Assembly: GCA_017464345.1 (NCBI GenBank)
Contig: JAFUAH010000028.1
Coordinates: 1 to 38,112 of the forward strand
DNA: 38,112 bases
Reading direction: 5' to 3'
From: Bacteroidaceae bacterium
GTDB lineage: Bacteria > Bacteroidota > Bacteroidia > Bacteroidales > Bacteroidaceae
The notes under the pieces were generated by a model. That model saw only the letters and a program-made list of their open reading frames with translations. It searched no databases and was not told the DNA's origin. Of this stretch, positions 1 to 7,072 are shown in pieces. The number at the start of each line of letters is the position of its first letter. Positions within the stretch are counted from its first letter, which is position 1. Both the position numbers and the translations under genes were made by a program.

Positions 1-10
1 ATAAAATGTG

Positions 11-55
11 TACCTTTGTTCATGTTATTGATGTTTTGTGGTAAAAACAAAGGTA
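11..55. promoter_or_regulatory. Facing pair of TACCTTTG -7-like boxes at the window edge
   Basis: TACCTTTG occurs on the plus strand at 11-18, and its reverse complement at 48-55, so two Bacteroidales -7-type boxes point toward each other across about 30 bases. On the minus strand CTTG lies 18 nt upstream of the second box, a possible -33 element. No gene inside the window would obviously use either box, so these may be chance or may belong to sequence left of the window. Confidence 0.25.
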
Positions 56-63
56 ACAAAAAA

Positions 64-91
64 GGTCGAGTTCCAAGCGAGGGACTCGACC
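64..91 (-). terminator. Hairpin terminator, minus strand
   Basis: An 11-bp stem (64-74 with 81-91, including one G-T pair) closes a six-base loop. On the minus strand it is followed by six T residues (63-58). It would act as a second stop behind the hairpin at 139-170 for transcripts coming from the DUF3109 gene. Confidence 0.5.
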
Positions 92-138
92 TAAATTTAT
101 ATAGGGTTCAAAAAGTTTTAGCGGACACCACTAATAAA

Positions 139-170
139 AAATCGGGATGCTCCGTTGGGCATCCCGATTT
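139..170. terminator. Strong bidirectional intrinsic terminator
   Basis: A perfect 12-bp GC-rich stem (139-150 with 159-170) has an eight-base loop and an eight-T run on the plus strand (168-175). The matching A-run at 136-141 gives a T-run on the minus strand. It lies 40 nt beyond the stop of the DUF3109 gene and should end that transcript. Confidence 0.85.
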
Positions 171-209
171 TTTTTATCCTTGAGGCATTCCGACTTTTTA
201 TTCCGTGCC

Positions 210-797
210 CTATAGTATTCCTTGTTGTTTCAGTTCCTCAGCCATGGTCTTCAGTTCCTGGTACCAAGCCTCGCCAAAGCGGCGGATGAGCGGTTCGCGC
301 AGGAACTGATAGAGACGGATGCCCTCGCGCCGGCCCCGTTCTATGGCATCCCGGCAGATGGCCCAGCGGTGGTAGTTGAGGCCGATGAGGGGGTGTGCAG
401 GTTCTGTGTCCGAGGCCGGGATGGTGCCCAGTTGCTTCTCGCGAATGGGGTAGAGGTGGCAACTGATGGGCCGTTGGCGGAGCAGACAACCGTGGGGGCC
501 ACGGAAGGCACAGTCGCGCCCATTGACGATACAGGTCACTAGTTCGCCCTCGGGGTCGGCGTATGCCACGCCCCCCTTGTCGATAGCCGCTTGTGCCGAG
601 GCTGAAAGCCGTGGCCAGAGTGCATCGAGGTTCGCCTCGATGTCCGCTATCTCCTCCATCGTGACCGGTGCACCGGCATCGCCCTCCTCACAGCAACGCC
701 CGCCACACTTCGCGATGTCGCACGCGAAGTATTCCGTCAGGATGTCGGGACTGAGCAACACGTCGCCGACTTGCAATATCCCTAAATAATTACTCAA
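210..797 (-). CDS. DUF3109 family cysteine-rich protein
   Basis: A 195-residue protein recognised as DUF3109, a family common in Bacteroidota and of unknown function. It carries nine cysteines in the family pattern: C26, C31, C35, C36 in the conserved CGGRCCEEGDAGAPV segment, then C89, C96, C104, C113 and C148. This suggests metal or Fe-S cluster binding, which is inference. No signal peptide or membrane segment is visible. No ATG is available: the frame is closed by a stop a few codons upstream, leaving a TTG at 797 or a TTG at 776. The second gives MQVGDVLLS, which aligns better with the usual family start (roughly MIQIGD). The gene is a single transcription unit with a -7 box at 828-835 and a terminator at 139-170. 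Identity is good; start and role are uncertain. Confidence 0.85.
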   Translation of the reverse strand: MSNYLGILQVGDVLLSPDILTEYFACDIAKCGGRCCEEGDAGAPVTMEEIADIEANLDALWPRLSASAQAAIDKGGVAYADPEGELVTCIVNGRDCAFRGPHGCLLRQRPISCHLYPIREKQLGTIPASDTEPAHPLIGLNYHRWAICRDAIERGRREGIRLYQFLREPLIRRFGEAWYQELKTMAEELKQQGIL

Positions 798-827
798 AAC
801 TCTTATTCTTTTTTATGGCGGTACACA

Positions 828-835
828 CAAATATA
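828..835 (-). promoter_or_regulatory. -7 box for the DUF3109 gene
   Basis: The minus strand reads TATATTTG, a match to TAnnTTTG, and would start transcription about 25 nt before the TTG at 797. No clear -33 TTTG is seen. A second minus-strand box, TACCTTTG (909-902), lies inside the neighbouring palindrome and could add to expression. Confidence 0.5.
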
Positions 836-844
836 ATTATCTTA

Positions 845-936
845 TTCTTAACCACGAATTACACGAATTTCACGAATTGGCTGCGCCGCCCTCAATAGCA
901 TCAAAGGTATAATTCGTGTAACTCGTGGTTAAAGAA
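845..936. repeat. 92-bp palindromic repeat with TTAACCAC ends
   Basis: The left arm 845-869 and right arm 911-936 are inverted copies with only two differences (one base and one indel). The arms begin and end with TTCTTAACCACGA or its complement. The left side repeats the unit CACGAATT three times (853-877). The 41-nt centre holds a minus-strand TACCTTTG box at 909-902. It fills the gap between ung and the DUF3109 gene. From general knowledge, sequences of this CACGAATT type are dispersed in Bacteroidota intergenic regions. Its ends resemble those around the GxxExxY gene near 18 kb. Confidence 0.8.
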
Positions 937-943
937 TCAACAC

Positions 944-1609
944 TTACCATATTATCGGCTGTTTGCCATGCTCCTGGAGGTAGGCGTTGCAACGGCTGAA
1001 CTGATGCTGCCCAAACCAGCCGCCGCGGTTGGCACTGAGGGGTGAGGGATGGACGCTTTCGAGGACGAGGTTGCGCTGTTTGTCTATCATCCACGCCTTG
1101 CCGCGGGCAAAGCCGCCCCACAGCATGTAGACAAGTCCCTCACGTCCGGTGGCGAGCGCATGGATGGCTGCATCGGTGAACTGCTGCCAACCGAATGTGG
1201 CATGGCTGTTGGCCTGGTGGGCGCGAACGGTGAGTGTGGCGTTCAGCAGCAACACGCCCTGCTCGGCCCAGCGCATCAGGTTGCCCGAAGGGGGAATAGG
1301 TGCACCGAGGTCATCCTGTATCTCCTTGAAGATATTCTGTAGCGAGGGCGGGAAAGGCACACCGTCCTGCACTGAGAAACTGAGACCGTGGGCCTGTCCG
1401 GGCTCGTGGTACGGGTCTTGTCCCAGAATGACGACCTTCACCTGCTCGAACGGTGTCTGGTTAAAAGCATTGAATATCAGTCGCCCCGGCGGATAGCATA
1501 CCCCTGCGGCATACTCCTGGCGTATAGCCCCAGCCAGTTGTGCAAAATAGGGTTTCTCGAACTCTGCCTGCAGATGCTCTTTCCACGAAGGCTCTATCTT
1601 TACATCCAT
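944..1609 (-). CDS. ung: Uracil-DNA glycosylase
   Basis: A 221-residue family 1 uracil-DNA glycosylase, which excises uracil from DNA as the first step of base-excision repair. The water-activating loop GQDPYH is at residues 63-68 (Asp65 catalytic). The HPSPLSA minor-groove loop is at 187-193 with His187. [17 protein letters not shown] near 120-136 supplies the uracil-binding Asn. Length matches the family (about 220-230). The ATG at 1609 is preceded by a -7 box at 1660-1667, giving a leader of about 45 nt. It is a single gene, divergent from the symporter and separated from the DUF3109 gene by a palindromic repeat. Nothing unusual in the protein. Confidence 0.97.
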   Translation of the reverse strand: MDVKIEPSWKEHLQAEFEKPYFAQLAGAIRQEYAAGVCYPPGRLIFNAFNQTPFEQVKVVILGQDPYHEPGQAHGLSFSVQDGVPFPPSLQNIFKEIQDDLGAPIPPSGNLMRWAEQGVLLLNATLTVRAHQANSHATFGWQQFTDAAIHALATGREGLVYMLWGGFARGKAWMIDKQRNLVLESVHPSPLSANRGGWFGQHQFSRCNAYLQEHGKQPIIW

Positions 1610-1659
1610 AATGGGATTATATGATTTAAAGATTTTAGGATTTAAGGATTTATGTTGCG

Positions 1660-1667
1660 CAAAGTTA
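1660..1667 (-). promoter_or_regulatory. -7 box for ung
   Basis: The minus strand reads TAACTTTG, matching TAnnTTTG, about 50 nt before the ung start. It is divergent from the symporter promoter at 1712-1719. Between them lies a short direct repeat AATTGTGAAT (1681-1690 and 1695-1704). Confidence 0.6.
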
Positions 1668-1711
1668 CAGATTAATTATGAATTGTGAATGGCGAATTGT
1701 GAATTAATTCG

Positions 1712-1719
1712 TAATTTTG
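1712..1719 (+). promoter_or_regulatory. -7 box for the Na+/alanine symporter gene
   Basis: TAATTTTG matches TAnnTTTG and lies 18 nt before the ATG at 1738. Its position rules out the upstream in-frame TTG at 1717, which would fall inside the box. Confidence 0.65.
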
Positions 1720-1737
1720 CACACAAATCGCGTAAAC

Positions 1738-3093
1738 ATGGATTCCATCAACCATTTCTTCCAGTTCCTGAGTTCCCTCCTGTGGGGCTGGCCCATGATT
1801 GTCCTGCTGCTGGGCACTCACATCTTCCTGACTTTCCGTCTGCGCGTTCCCCAACGCAAACTGCTGACGGGCATACGCTTGTCGGTGCAGAGCGACAAGG
1901 ATGCGCCGGGCGAGGTGAGTCAGTTCGGAGCCCTGGCAACAGCCCTGGCCGCCACCATCGGGACGGGAAACATCGTGGGCGTGGCCACGGCCGTGGCACT
2001 GGGCGGCCCTGGTGCCGTGCTGTGGTGTTGGTTGACAGGCATCTTCGGCATGGCCACAAAGTACGCCGAGGGGCTGTTGGCCGTGAAATATCGTGTACGC
2101 GATGAGAAAGGCCGCACCTATGGCGGTCCCATGTACGCTCTGGAGCAGGGCCTGGGCATGAAGTGGCTGGCCATGCTCTTTGCCATCTTCACGGCACTGG
2201 CTTCGTTCGGCATCGGGTGCATGGTGCAGGCCAACAGCATCGCCCTGCTGGCACACGAGACATTCGGAGCCCCCATTTCGCTGGTTGGATTATTTGTCTG
2301 CATCCTGACGGCAGCCGTCATACTGGGCGGCGTACGGTCCATTGCCCGCGTCTGCACGGTGCTTGTGCCCTTCATGGCACTGCTCTATGTCCTGGGGTGC
2401 ATCTTCATTCTCTGTGTCAATGGCGCCTTTGTCTGGCCCGCCGTGCAATTGATTGTACGCTCGGCCTTCAACCCCTCGGCTGCCGGTGGCGGATTTGCCG
2501 GGGCCACCGTCATGATGGCCGCCCGCTACGGCATAGCCCGAGGTCTGTTCTCCAACGAGAGCGGCATGGGCTCGGCCCCCATCGTGGCAGCCGCAGCCCA
2601 GACGCGCAATCCCGTGCGCCAGGCACTAGTCTCGAGCACAGGCACCTTCTGGGACACCGTCGTCATCTGCGCCCTCACCGGCCTGGTGCTGGTGAGCAGC
2701 ATACTGGCCTACCCCGACATCACCTATGCCGACGGCGCCGCACTCACCAAGGTCGCTTTCTCCAAGATACCCTACATCGGGGCACCACTGCTCACCTTCG
2801 GCATCCTCACCTTCGCCTTCAGCACCATTCTGGGCTGGAGTTACTACGGCGAGAGTGCCGTCAACTACATCGAGAGCCGCCGTTCCAACCGTTTCTACCG
2901 CATCCTCTACATCGTGGCCCTGTTCTTCGGCAGCATCATCAACCTGGACATCATCTGGAACATCGCCGACACCATGAACGCCCTCATGGCCATCCCCAAC
3001 CTCGTCGCCCTACTCCTCCTAAGCAAAGTGGCGGCCCAGGAGACCAAAAAGTATCTCTGGGCCGACCGCCTCGATGATGAAATGGACGAATAA
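1738..3093 (+). CDS. Sodium/alanine (AGCS family) symporter
   Basis: A 451-residue polytopic inner-membrane protein of the alanine/glycine:cation symporter family (AGCS), which takes up alanine or glycine with Na+. Diagnostic stretches are ATIGTGNIVGVATAVALGG and the following WLTGIFGMATKYAEGLLAVKYR, then GGPMYALEQGLG and NESGMGSAPIVAAAAQT. About ten or eleven hydrophobic segments are visible. The ATG at 1738 is chosen because an earlier TTG at 1717 overlaps the promoter. Length is typical (about 450). It is a single-gene unit. The exact amino acid carried cannot be told from sequence. Confidence 0.93.
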   Translation: MDSINHFFQFLSSLLWGWPMIVLLLGTHIFLTFRLRVPQRKLLTGIRLSVQSDKDAPGEVSQFGALATALAATIGTGNIVGVATAVALGGPGAVLWCWLTGIFGMATKYAEGLLAVKYRVRDEKGRTYGGPMYALEQGLGMKWLAMLFAIFTALASFGIGCMVQANSIALLAHETFGAPISLVGLFVCILTAAVILGGVRSIARVCTVLVPFMALLYVLGCIFILCVNGAFVWPAVQLIVRSAFNPSAAGGGFAGATVMMAARYGIARGLFSNESGMGSAPIVAAAAQTRNPVRQALVSSTGTFWDTVVICALTGLVLVSSILAYPDITYADGAALTKVAFSKIPYIGAPLLTFGILTFAFSTILGWSYYGESAVNYIESRRSNRFYRILYIVALFFGSIINLDIIWNIADTMNALMAIPNLVALLLLSKVAAQETKKYLWADRLDDEMDE

Positions 3094-3200
3094 GACTCTA
3101 AGAGCAAAACGACATAACCGGGGACTTGTAACATATGCCCTACGTTCCCACAACCTTTGCCACGCCGCCCTCCAGCCTATGCCCATAAAAAACAAGCGCC

Positions 3201-3224
3201 GCACCCCGATGTGGGATAGGGTGC
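3201..3224. terminator. Possible terminator hairpin between convergent genes
   Basis: GCACCC (3201-3206) pairs with GGGTGC (3219-3224), with a T-rich stretch beyond on the plus strand (TTGTTTATT) and an A-run (3186-3193) giving Ts on the minus strand. It lies between the convergent symporter and CsgG-like genes. The stem is short, so support is weak. Confidence 0.3.
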
Positions 3225-3278
3225 ATTGTTTATTACGGGCAATTCCTTTATTACCTGAAATGATGCTCTTGCATGCAA

Positions 3279-4169
3279 TTAATCTTGGACGAGACGAACG
3301 GATAGTTTGCAGCAACGCTTGATATCGCTCATATACACCCCTTCCGAAAAAGAACAAAAGTGCCATGCCTTATCTGAGTCATAAGACTCGGACGACCAGT
3401 AATTACCATGGGTTCCCACGTCGAATATGACTCCATAGCAGTTGCAGAAACCAGCGGAAGGCAGGACAATAGATTTACCATTTTCACCTGTCACCTTGTA
3501 ACCTTTGCCTGTCCAAGTCCAAGTACACATACCTTTAAGTTCTTCCCATTGCTCACGTGTCGGAAGTTTGCCTCCGAATTTACTAACGGCATCATCGTAT
3601 GTATAATAACCTCCCTTCTCATTGGACGACTTCCACAATGTGCCACTTGGCAAACCTAAATTCACATACTGCGAAACTGTGGTTTGTGTTGTTAATGGCT
3701 GTATCGTTTCATCGGCCTTGATGGCAACTTTAGCCGCAAGTTTTTGGGCGATGCTCTGCATGTGCGTTCTGTAAGAGGCCCCAGCAAAGGTGGCACCTTC
3801 TGTGGCTGAAATAACTCCGCTCTCCACGTTGATGACACGGACATCCACATTATATTGCTTCATAACGATGTTTACATCACCAACTACAATCTTCGAAACA
3901 TTCAGAATCTGTCCGATGCGTACCATCTGACTCTCCGTCATTCTTGAACGCTGAAAACCCTGCTCGTCAATGACCTTGTCTATCTGCGTCCGCTCTACCA
4001 TCGTATAACCTGCCGGACGAAAATAGGTAATGAACATAGCGGAAATGCCATCCACATCGTTCTGTGAAACACCTACACCCGCCTTGAACTCCAACACGGC
4101 AATTCTCGGTGCTGCCTGCATCGTTAGTGCCGTCAGGCACATTGCAATAAGAAAGAATAACTTTTTCAT
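3279..4169 (-). CDS. Secreted CsgG/LpoB-like protein fused to a FISUMP-type domain
   Basis: A 296-residue protein in two parts. Residues 1-19 are a signal peptide ending MQA. Residues 20 to about 150 resemble the CsgG/LpoB-type fold of outer-membrane-associated proteins: RIAVLEFKAGVG, then TMVERTQIDKVIDEQGFQ and ILNVSKIVVGDVNIV. Residues from about 165 form a FISUMP/DUF1566-like domain: YVNLGLPSGTLWKSSNEKGG, LPTREQWEELKGMCTW, GKSIVLPSAGF, NYWSSESYDSDKAWHF, and the closing SVRLV. The first part suggests envelope or secretion-assembly work; the second is a surface domain of unknown role common in Prevotella and Fibrobacter. There is no lipobox, so it is probably periplasmic or exported. Base composition is visibly more AT-rich than its neighbours. 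The promoter is about 300 nt upstream at 4476-4507. Function is not known. Confidence 0.8.
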   Translation of the reverse strand: MKKLFFLIAMCLTALTMQAAPRIAVLEFKAGVGVSQNDVDGISAMFITYFRPAGYTMVERTQIDKVIDEQGFQRSRMTESQMVRIGQILNVSKIVVGDVNIVMKQYNVDVRVINVESGVISATEGATFAGASYRTHMQSIAQKLAAKVAIKADETIQPLTTQTTVSQYVNLGLPSGTLWKSSNEKGGYYTYDDAVSKFGGKLPTREQWEELKGMCTWTWTGKGYKVTGENGKSIVLPSAGFCNCYGVIFDVGTHGNYWSSESYDSDKAWHFCSFSEGVYMSDIKRCCKLSVRLVQD

Positions 4170-4468
4170 TTGTTTTATTTATTAAAGGGTAAAACATTAA
4201 GTTCGTCTATGCACATAAGAAAAGCGTGAGATTCGTACTTATTACTGTAGTGAGGCCTTAGGATGCCCTTTATAGTATAACAAGCAGAACTCACGCCTTA
4301 CGCTATACACAACACCCTCACGGGTAAGTATACAAGCATAGACGTGAGCGATTACTGCCTACCATCCACTATAAATGAAAGTTCCTAAGTTTCACTACAG
4401 GATAATATCGTAACGCTCAAACGTTTTCCGTATGTCATCTGGCTCCGCACACCGCTATGTGCACCAGA
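4170..4468 (-). other. Long (about 300 nt) possibly structured 5' leader
   Basis: The only good promoter lies at 4476-4507, so the mRNA would carry about 300 untranslated nucleotides before the ATG at 4169. Within it, complementary segments nest: 4204-4212 with 4336-4344 (9 bp), 4236-4241 with 4325-4330, and 4250-4255 with 4316-4321. A competing pair joins 4224-4230 and 4290-4296. This could be a regulatory RNA fold or chance. I recognise no known riboswitch and see no gene in the stretch. Confidence 0.35.
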
Positions 4469-4475
4469 ATCGTAG

Positions 4476-4507
4476 CAAAGATACGAAACATTTAGCGATA
4501 ACCCAAA
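4476..4507 (-). promoter_or_regulatory. Promoter of the CsgG/FISUMP gene
   Basis: The minus strand has TTTG (4507-4504), a 20-nt spacer and TATCTTTG (4483-4476), an excellent match to the Bacteroidales -33/-7 consensus. Transcription would begin near 4468. Confidence 0.75.
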
Positions 4508-4540
4508 CGAAAACGCAAAAACTTATTTAGGTACAGAAAA

Positions 4541-4566
4541 AGCCGCGAGCGGTGAGGCTCGCGGCT
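4541..4566 (-). terminator. Intrinsic terminator behind the RhuM gene
   Basis: A perfect 10-bp stem (4541-4550 with 4557-4566) of mostly G-C pairs has a six-base loop and is followed on the minus strand by five T residues (4540-4536). It lies 27 nt past the stop of the RhuM-family gene and ends the gpmI-RhuM transcript. Confidence 0.88.
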
Positions 4567-4593
4567 TGGCATTGATGAAACTCAAATGTTAGA

Positions 4594-5433
4594 TTACGTA
4601 AGTCGGTTCAGCAGGTCTGAGGCATGTGTCTCTGTCATCTTCATTATTGCAAACCACTTCTTTCCGAGGTCTTTCAGCGACGCGCCGATGTGATACACTT
4701 CATCATCAATAAGCAGAAAACGGTCATGCGACGTTGTCAGAGTACGCATTTCTATCGGAGCGTACTGGGTATTGTGCCGCTCCAGATCGAGTTGCAACTG
4801 CGACGAAATCTCCTTTGTGTATATTGTTGCACTGACTTTTTCACCTCGTTTATCCAATAATGTAAGTACGGTTTCATCGATGTAGTTATCGATAAGGACG
4901 AGACGTGTCTTTGCCCTACGGATGAGGTCACTCACAAAAGCGAAGGCATCAAACACCTGTCCTTCGAAGAACAAGCCTTCGACAGGTGGCAAGGATGTGC
5001 GGACAAAGAAATCAATCTTCTCTTCAGTACGTGCCACCCGCTGTTCCAATCGTTCAATGCGTTGGTTTACGGCATAGCCCTTTAATAGATATTCTTTCAA
5101 TACCTTGTTAGCCCATTGGCGAAAGAGGGTTGCGTTGCGGCTATTCACTCTGTAGCCAATAGACAGGATGGCATCAAGATTATAGAATTGGGTCTTGTAT
5201 TGTTTCCCGTCGGTCGCAGTATGTTCCAAAATGGAACTAACTGACATTTCCTCCAATTCGCCTGAAGAAAAGATGTTACGCAGATGCTTTGTAATGGCTG
5301 GACGCTGTACCCCAAAAAGTTGTGCTATTTGTGGTTGGGTAAGCCATACCGACTCATCTGCCATTCGCACTTCCAAATGAACCGTGTCATTCGGTTGATA
5401 AAGTATTATCTCCCCTTGTTCTTCCGGAGCCAT
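4594..5433 (-). CDS. RhuM-family DNA-binding protein with a PLD-like C-terminal half
   Basis: A 279-residue protein. Residues about 5-120 match the RhuM (virulence protein/anti-repressor-like) N-terminal domain: LYQPNDTVHLEVRM, ESVWLTQPQIAQLFGVQR (a helix-turn-helix-like segment), then YNLDAILSIGYRVNS and FRQWANKVLKEYLLKGY. A short coiled-coil (RIERLEQRVARTEEKIDF) leads to a C-terminal part with VLIDNYIDETVLTLLDKR and SHDRFLLIDDEVYHIGAS, the Bacteroidota variant in which HxR replaces the PLD HxK motif. Its role is unknown; relatives often lie near restriction-modification or mobile regions. The ATG at 5433 follows the gpmI stop by 8 nt with GGAAAG just before it. An upstream GTG at 5457 would overlap gpmI by 16 nt and is less likely. 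More AT-rich than gpmI, suggesting later acquisition. Confidence 0.85.
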   Translation of the reverse strand: MAPEEQGEIILYQPNDTVHLEVRMADESVWLTQPQIAQLFGVQRPAITKHLRNIFSSGELEEMSVSSILEHTATDGKQYKTQFYNLDAILSIGYRVNSRNATLFRQWANKVLKEYLLKGYAVNQRIERLEQRVARTEEKIDFFVRTSLPPVEGLFFEGQVFDAFAFVSDLIRRAKTRLVLIDNYIDETVLTLLDKRGEKVSATIYTKEISSQLQLDLERHNTQYAPIEMRTLTTSHDRFLLIDDEVYHIGASLKDLGKKWFAIMKMTETHASDLLNRLT

Positions 5434-5441
5434 ACTTTCCG

Positions 5442-6956
5442 TCACTTTATCAGGCACTTGCCCGTCATGTCGGCCGGCTGGGGCAGGCCCATGATGTGCA
5501 GGATGGAGGGAGCCACGTCGGCCAGCACGCCGTCCTCGACCTGGGCGCTGGTGTTCTCCGTGATGTAAATGAAGGGCACGGGGTTCAGCGAGTGGGCCGT
5601 GTTGGCTGTGCCGTCGGGATTGATGGCATTGTCGGCATTGCCGTGGTCGGCGATGATGATGGTCTCATAGTCGGTGGCCAGGGCAGCCTCAACCACCTCG
5701 CCCACGCACTCATCGACGGCGCGGACGGCCTTCTCGATGGCCTCGTAGATGCCCGTGTGGCCCACCATGTCGCCGTTGGCGAAGTTCACGACGATGAAGT
5801 CGTACTTGTTCTCGCGGATGGCAGCCACCAGCTTGTCCTTCACCTCGAAGGCCGACATTTCGGGCTTCAGGTCGTAGGTCTGCACCTTGGGGCTGGCCAC
5901 CAGTATGCGGTCCTCGCCCTCGTAGGGAGTCTCGCGTCCGCCGTTGAAGAAGAAGGTCACATGGGCGTACTTTTCCGTCTCGGCCGTGTGCAACTGCTTC
6001 AGGCCCTTCGAGGAGATGTACTCGCCCAGGGTGTTCATCACGTTCTCCTTGGGGAAGAGGATGTGCACGCCCTTGAACGATGCGTCGTACGGCGTCATGC
6101 AGTAGTACTGCAGGCCGGGGATGGTCTTCATGCCCTGCTCCTCCATGTCCTGCTGTGTCAGCACGATGGTGAGTTCCTTGGCGCGGTCGTTGCGGTAGTT
6201 GAAGAAGATGACCACGTCGCCCTCCTTGATGGTGCCATCGACGTTGGCATTGTTGATGGGCTTGATGAACTCGTCCGTCACGCCCTCGTCGTACGACTCC
6301 TGCATGGCCTCCACCATGTCCTTGGCCTGTTTGCCCTGGCCTTGGATGAGCAGATCGTAGGCCACCTTCACGCGATCCCAGCGCTTGTCGCGGTCCATGG
6401 CGTAGAAGCGGCCGATGATGCTGGCGATGTGTGCTGGGCGGCCCTTCAGGTGGTCAGAGAGCTGCTGGATGAAGGTGATGCCGCTGTGTGGGTCGGTGTC
6501 GCGCCCGTCCATGAAGCAGTGGACGTAGGTCTCCTTGACACCGTACTGCTCCGAGATGTCCGTGAGCGTGAACAGGTGCTCCAGTGAGGAGTGCACGCCG
6601 CCGTTCGAGGTCAGGCCCATGAGGTGCACGGCCTTTCCGTTGGCCTTGGCATACTCGTAGGCCGACTGTATCTCGGGATTCTTCAGGATGCTGCCGTCCT
6701 TGCAGGCGCGGTTAATCTTCACCAGGTCCTGATAGACGATGCGTCCGGCGCCGATGTTCAGGTGCCCCACCTCGGAGTTGCCCATCTGTCCGTCGGGCAG
6801 GCCCACGTTCTCGCCGCTGGCCAGCAGCTGGCTGTGGGGATACTTTGCGTTAATCTTGTCCAGATTGGGCGTCGGAGTCTGGAAGATGACGTCGCCCTTA
6901 CCCTTGTTACCGATACCCCATCCGTCGAGTATCATCAGAAGTGCTTTCTTAGCCAT
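5442..6956 (-). CDS. gpmI: 2,3-bisphosphoglycerate-independent phosphoglycerate mutase
   Basis: A 504-residue cytoplasmic glycolytic enzyme that interconverts 3- and 2-phosphoglycerate using two metal ions (Mn2+ in relatives). The N-terminal metal site is ILDGWG with Asp11. The phosphorylated serine is Ser61 in [14 protein letters not shown]. The substrate-binding loop GRDTDPHSG is near residue 152, and the second metal cluster [10 protein letters not shown] is near 440. Length is standard (about 505-515). The ATG at 6956 ([14 protein letters not shown]) is clear. A -7-like box lies at 7000-7007, partly inside the terminator region of the upstream gene. The RhuM gene follows closely on the same strand. 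Confidence 0.97.
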   Translation of the reverse strand: MAKKALLMILDGWGIGNKGKGDVIFQTPTPNLDKINAKYPHSQLLASGENVGLPDGQMGNSEVGHLNIGAGRIVYQDLVKINRACKDGSILKNPEIQSAYEYAKANGKAVHLMGLTSNGGVHSSLEHLFTLTDISEQYGVKETYVHCFMDGRDTDPHSGITFIQQLSDHLKGRPAHIASIIGRFYAMDRDKRWDRVKVAYDLLIQGQGKQAKDMVEAMQESYDEGVTDEFIKPINNANVDGTIKEGDVVIFFNYRNDRAKELTIVLTQQDMEEQGMKTIPGLQYYCMTPYDASFKGVHILFPKENVMNTLGEYISSKGLKQLHTAETEKYAHVTFFFNGGRETPYEGEDRILVASPKVQTYDLKPEMSAFEVKDKLVAAIRENKYDFIVVNFANGDMVGHTGIYEAIEKAVRAVDECVGEVVEAALATDYETIIIADHGNADNAINPDGTANTAHSLNPVPFIYITENTSAQVEDGVLADVAPSILHIMGLPQPADMTGKCLIK

Positions 6957-6999
6957 AGTCTTTATATTTTATGATTTAATGATTTACGATTTCTGTCCG

Positions 7000-7007
7000 C
7001 GAAATTA
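7000..7007 (-). promoter_or_regulatory. Possible -7 box for gpmI
   Basis: The minus strand reads TAATTTCG, one base off TAnnTTTG, 44 nt before the gpmI ATG and directly after the upstream gene's terminator. It is the best candidate in this spacer. Confidence 0.4.
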
Positions 7008-7009
7008 CA

Positions 7010-7048
7010 AAAAAGGGAGCGAAACGCCAAGCGATTCGCTCCCTTTTT
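7010..7048 (-). terminator. Intrinsic terminator between the A2M-like gene and gpmI
   Basis: A 14-bp stem (7010-7023 with 7035-7048) has an 11-base loop. Read on the minus strand, the GC core is followed by six Ts (7014-7009). It lies 25 nt beyond the stop of the large secreted protein and insulates gpmI. Confidence 0.88.
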
Positions 7049-7072
7049 CACAGGGGAGACCCTGCAGTTACT

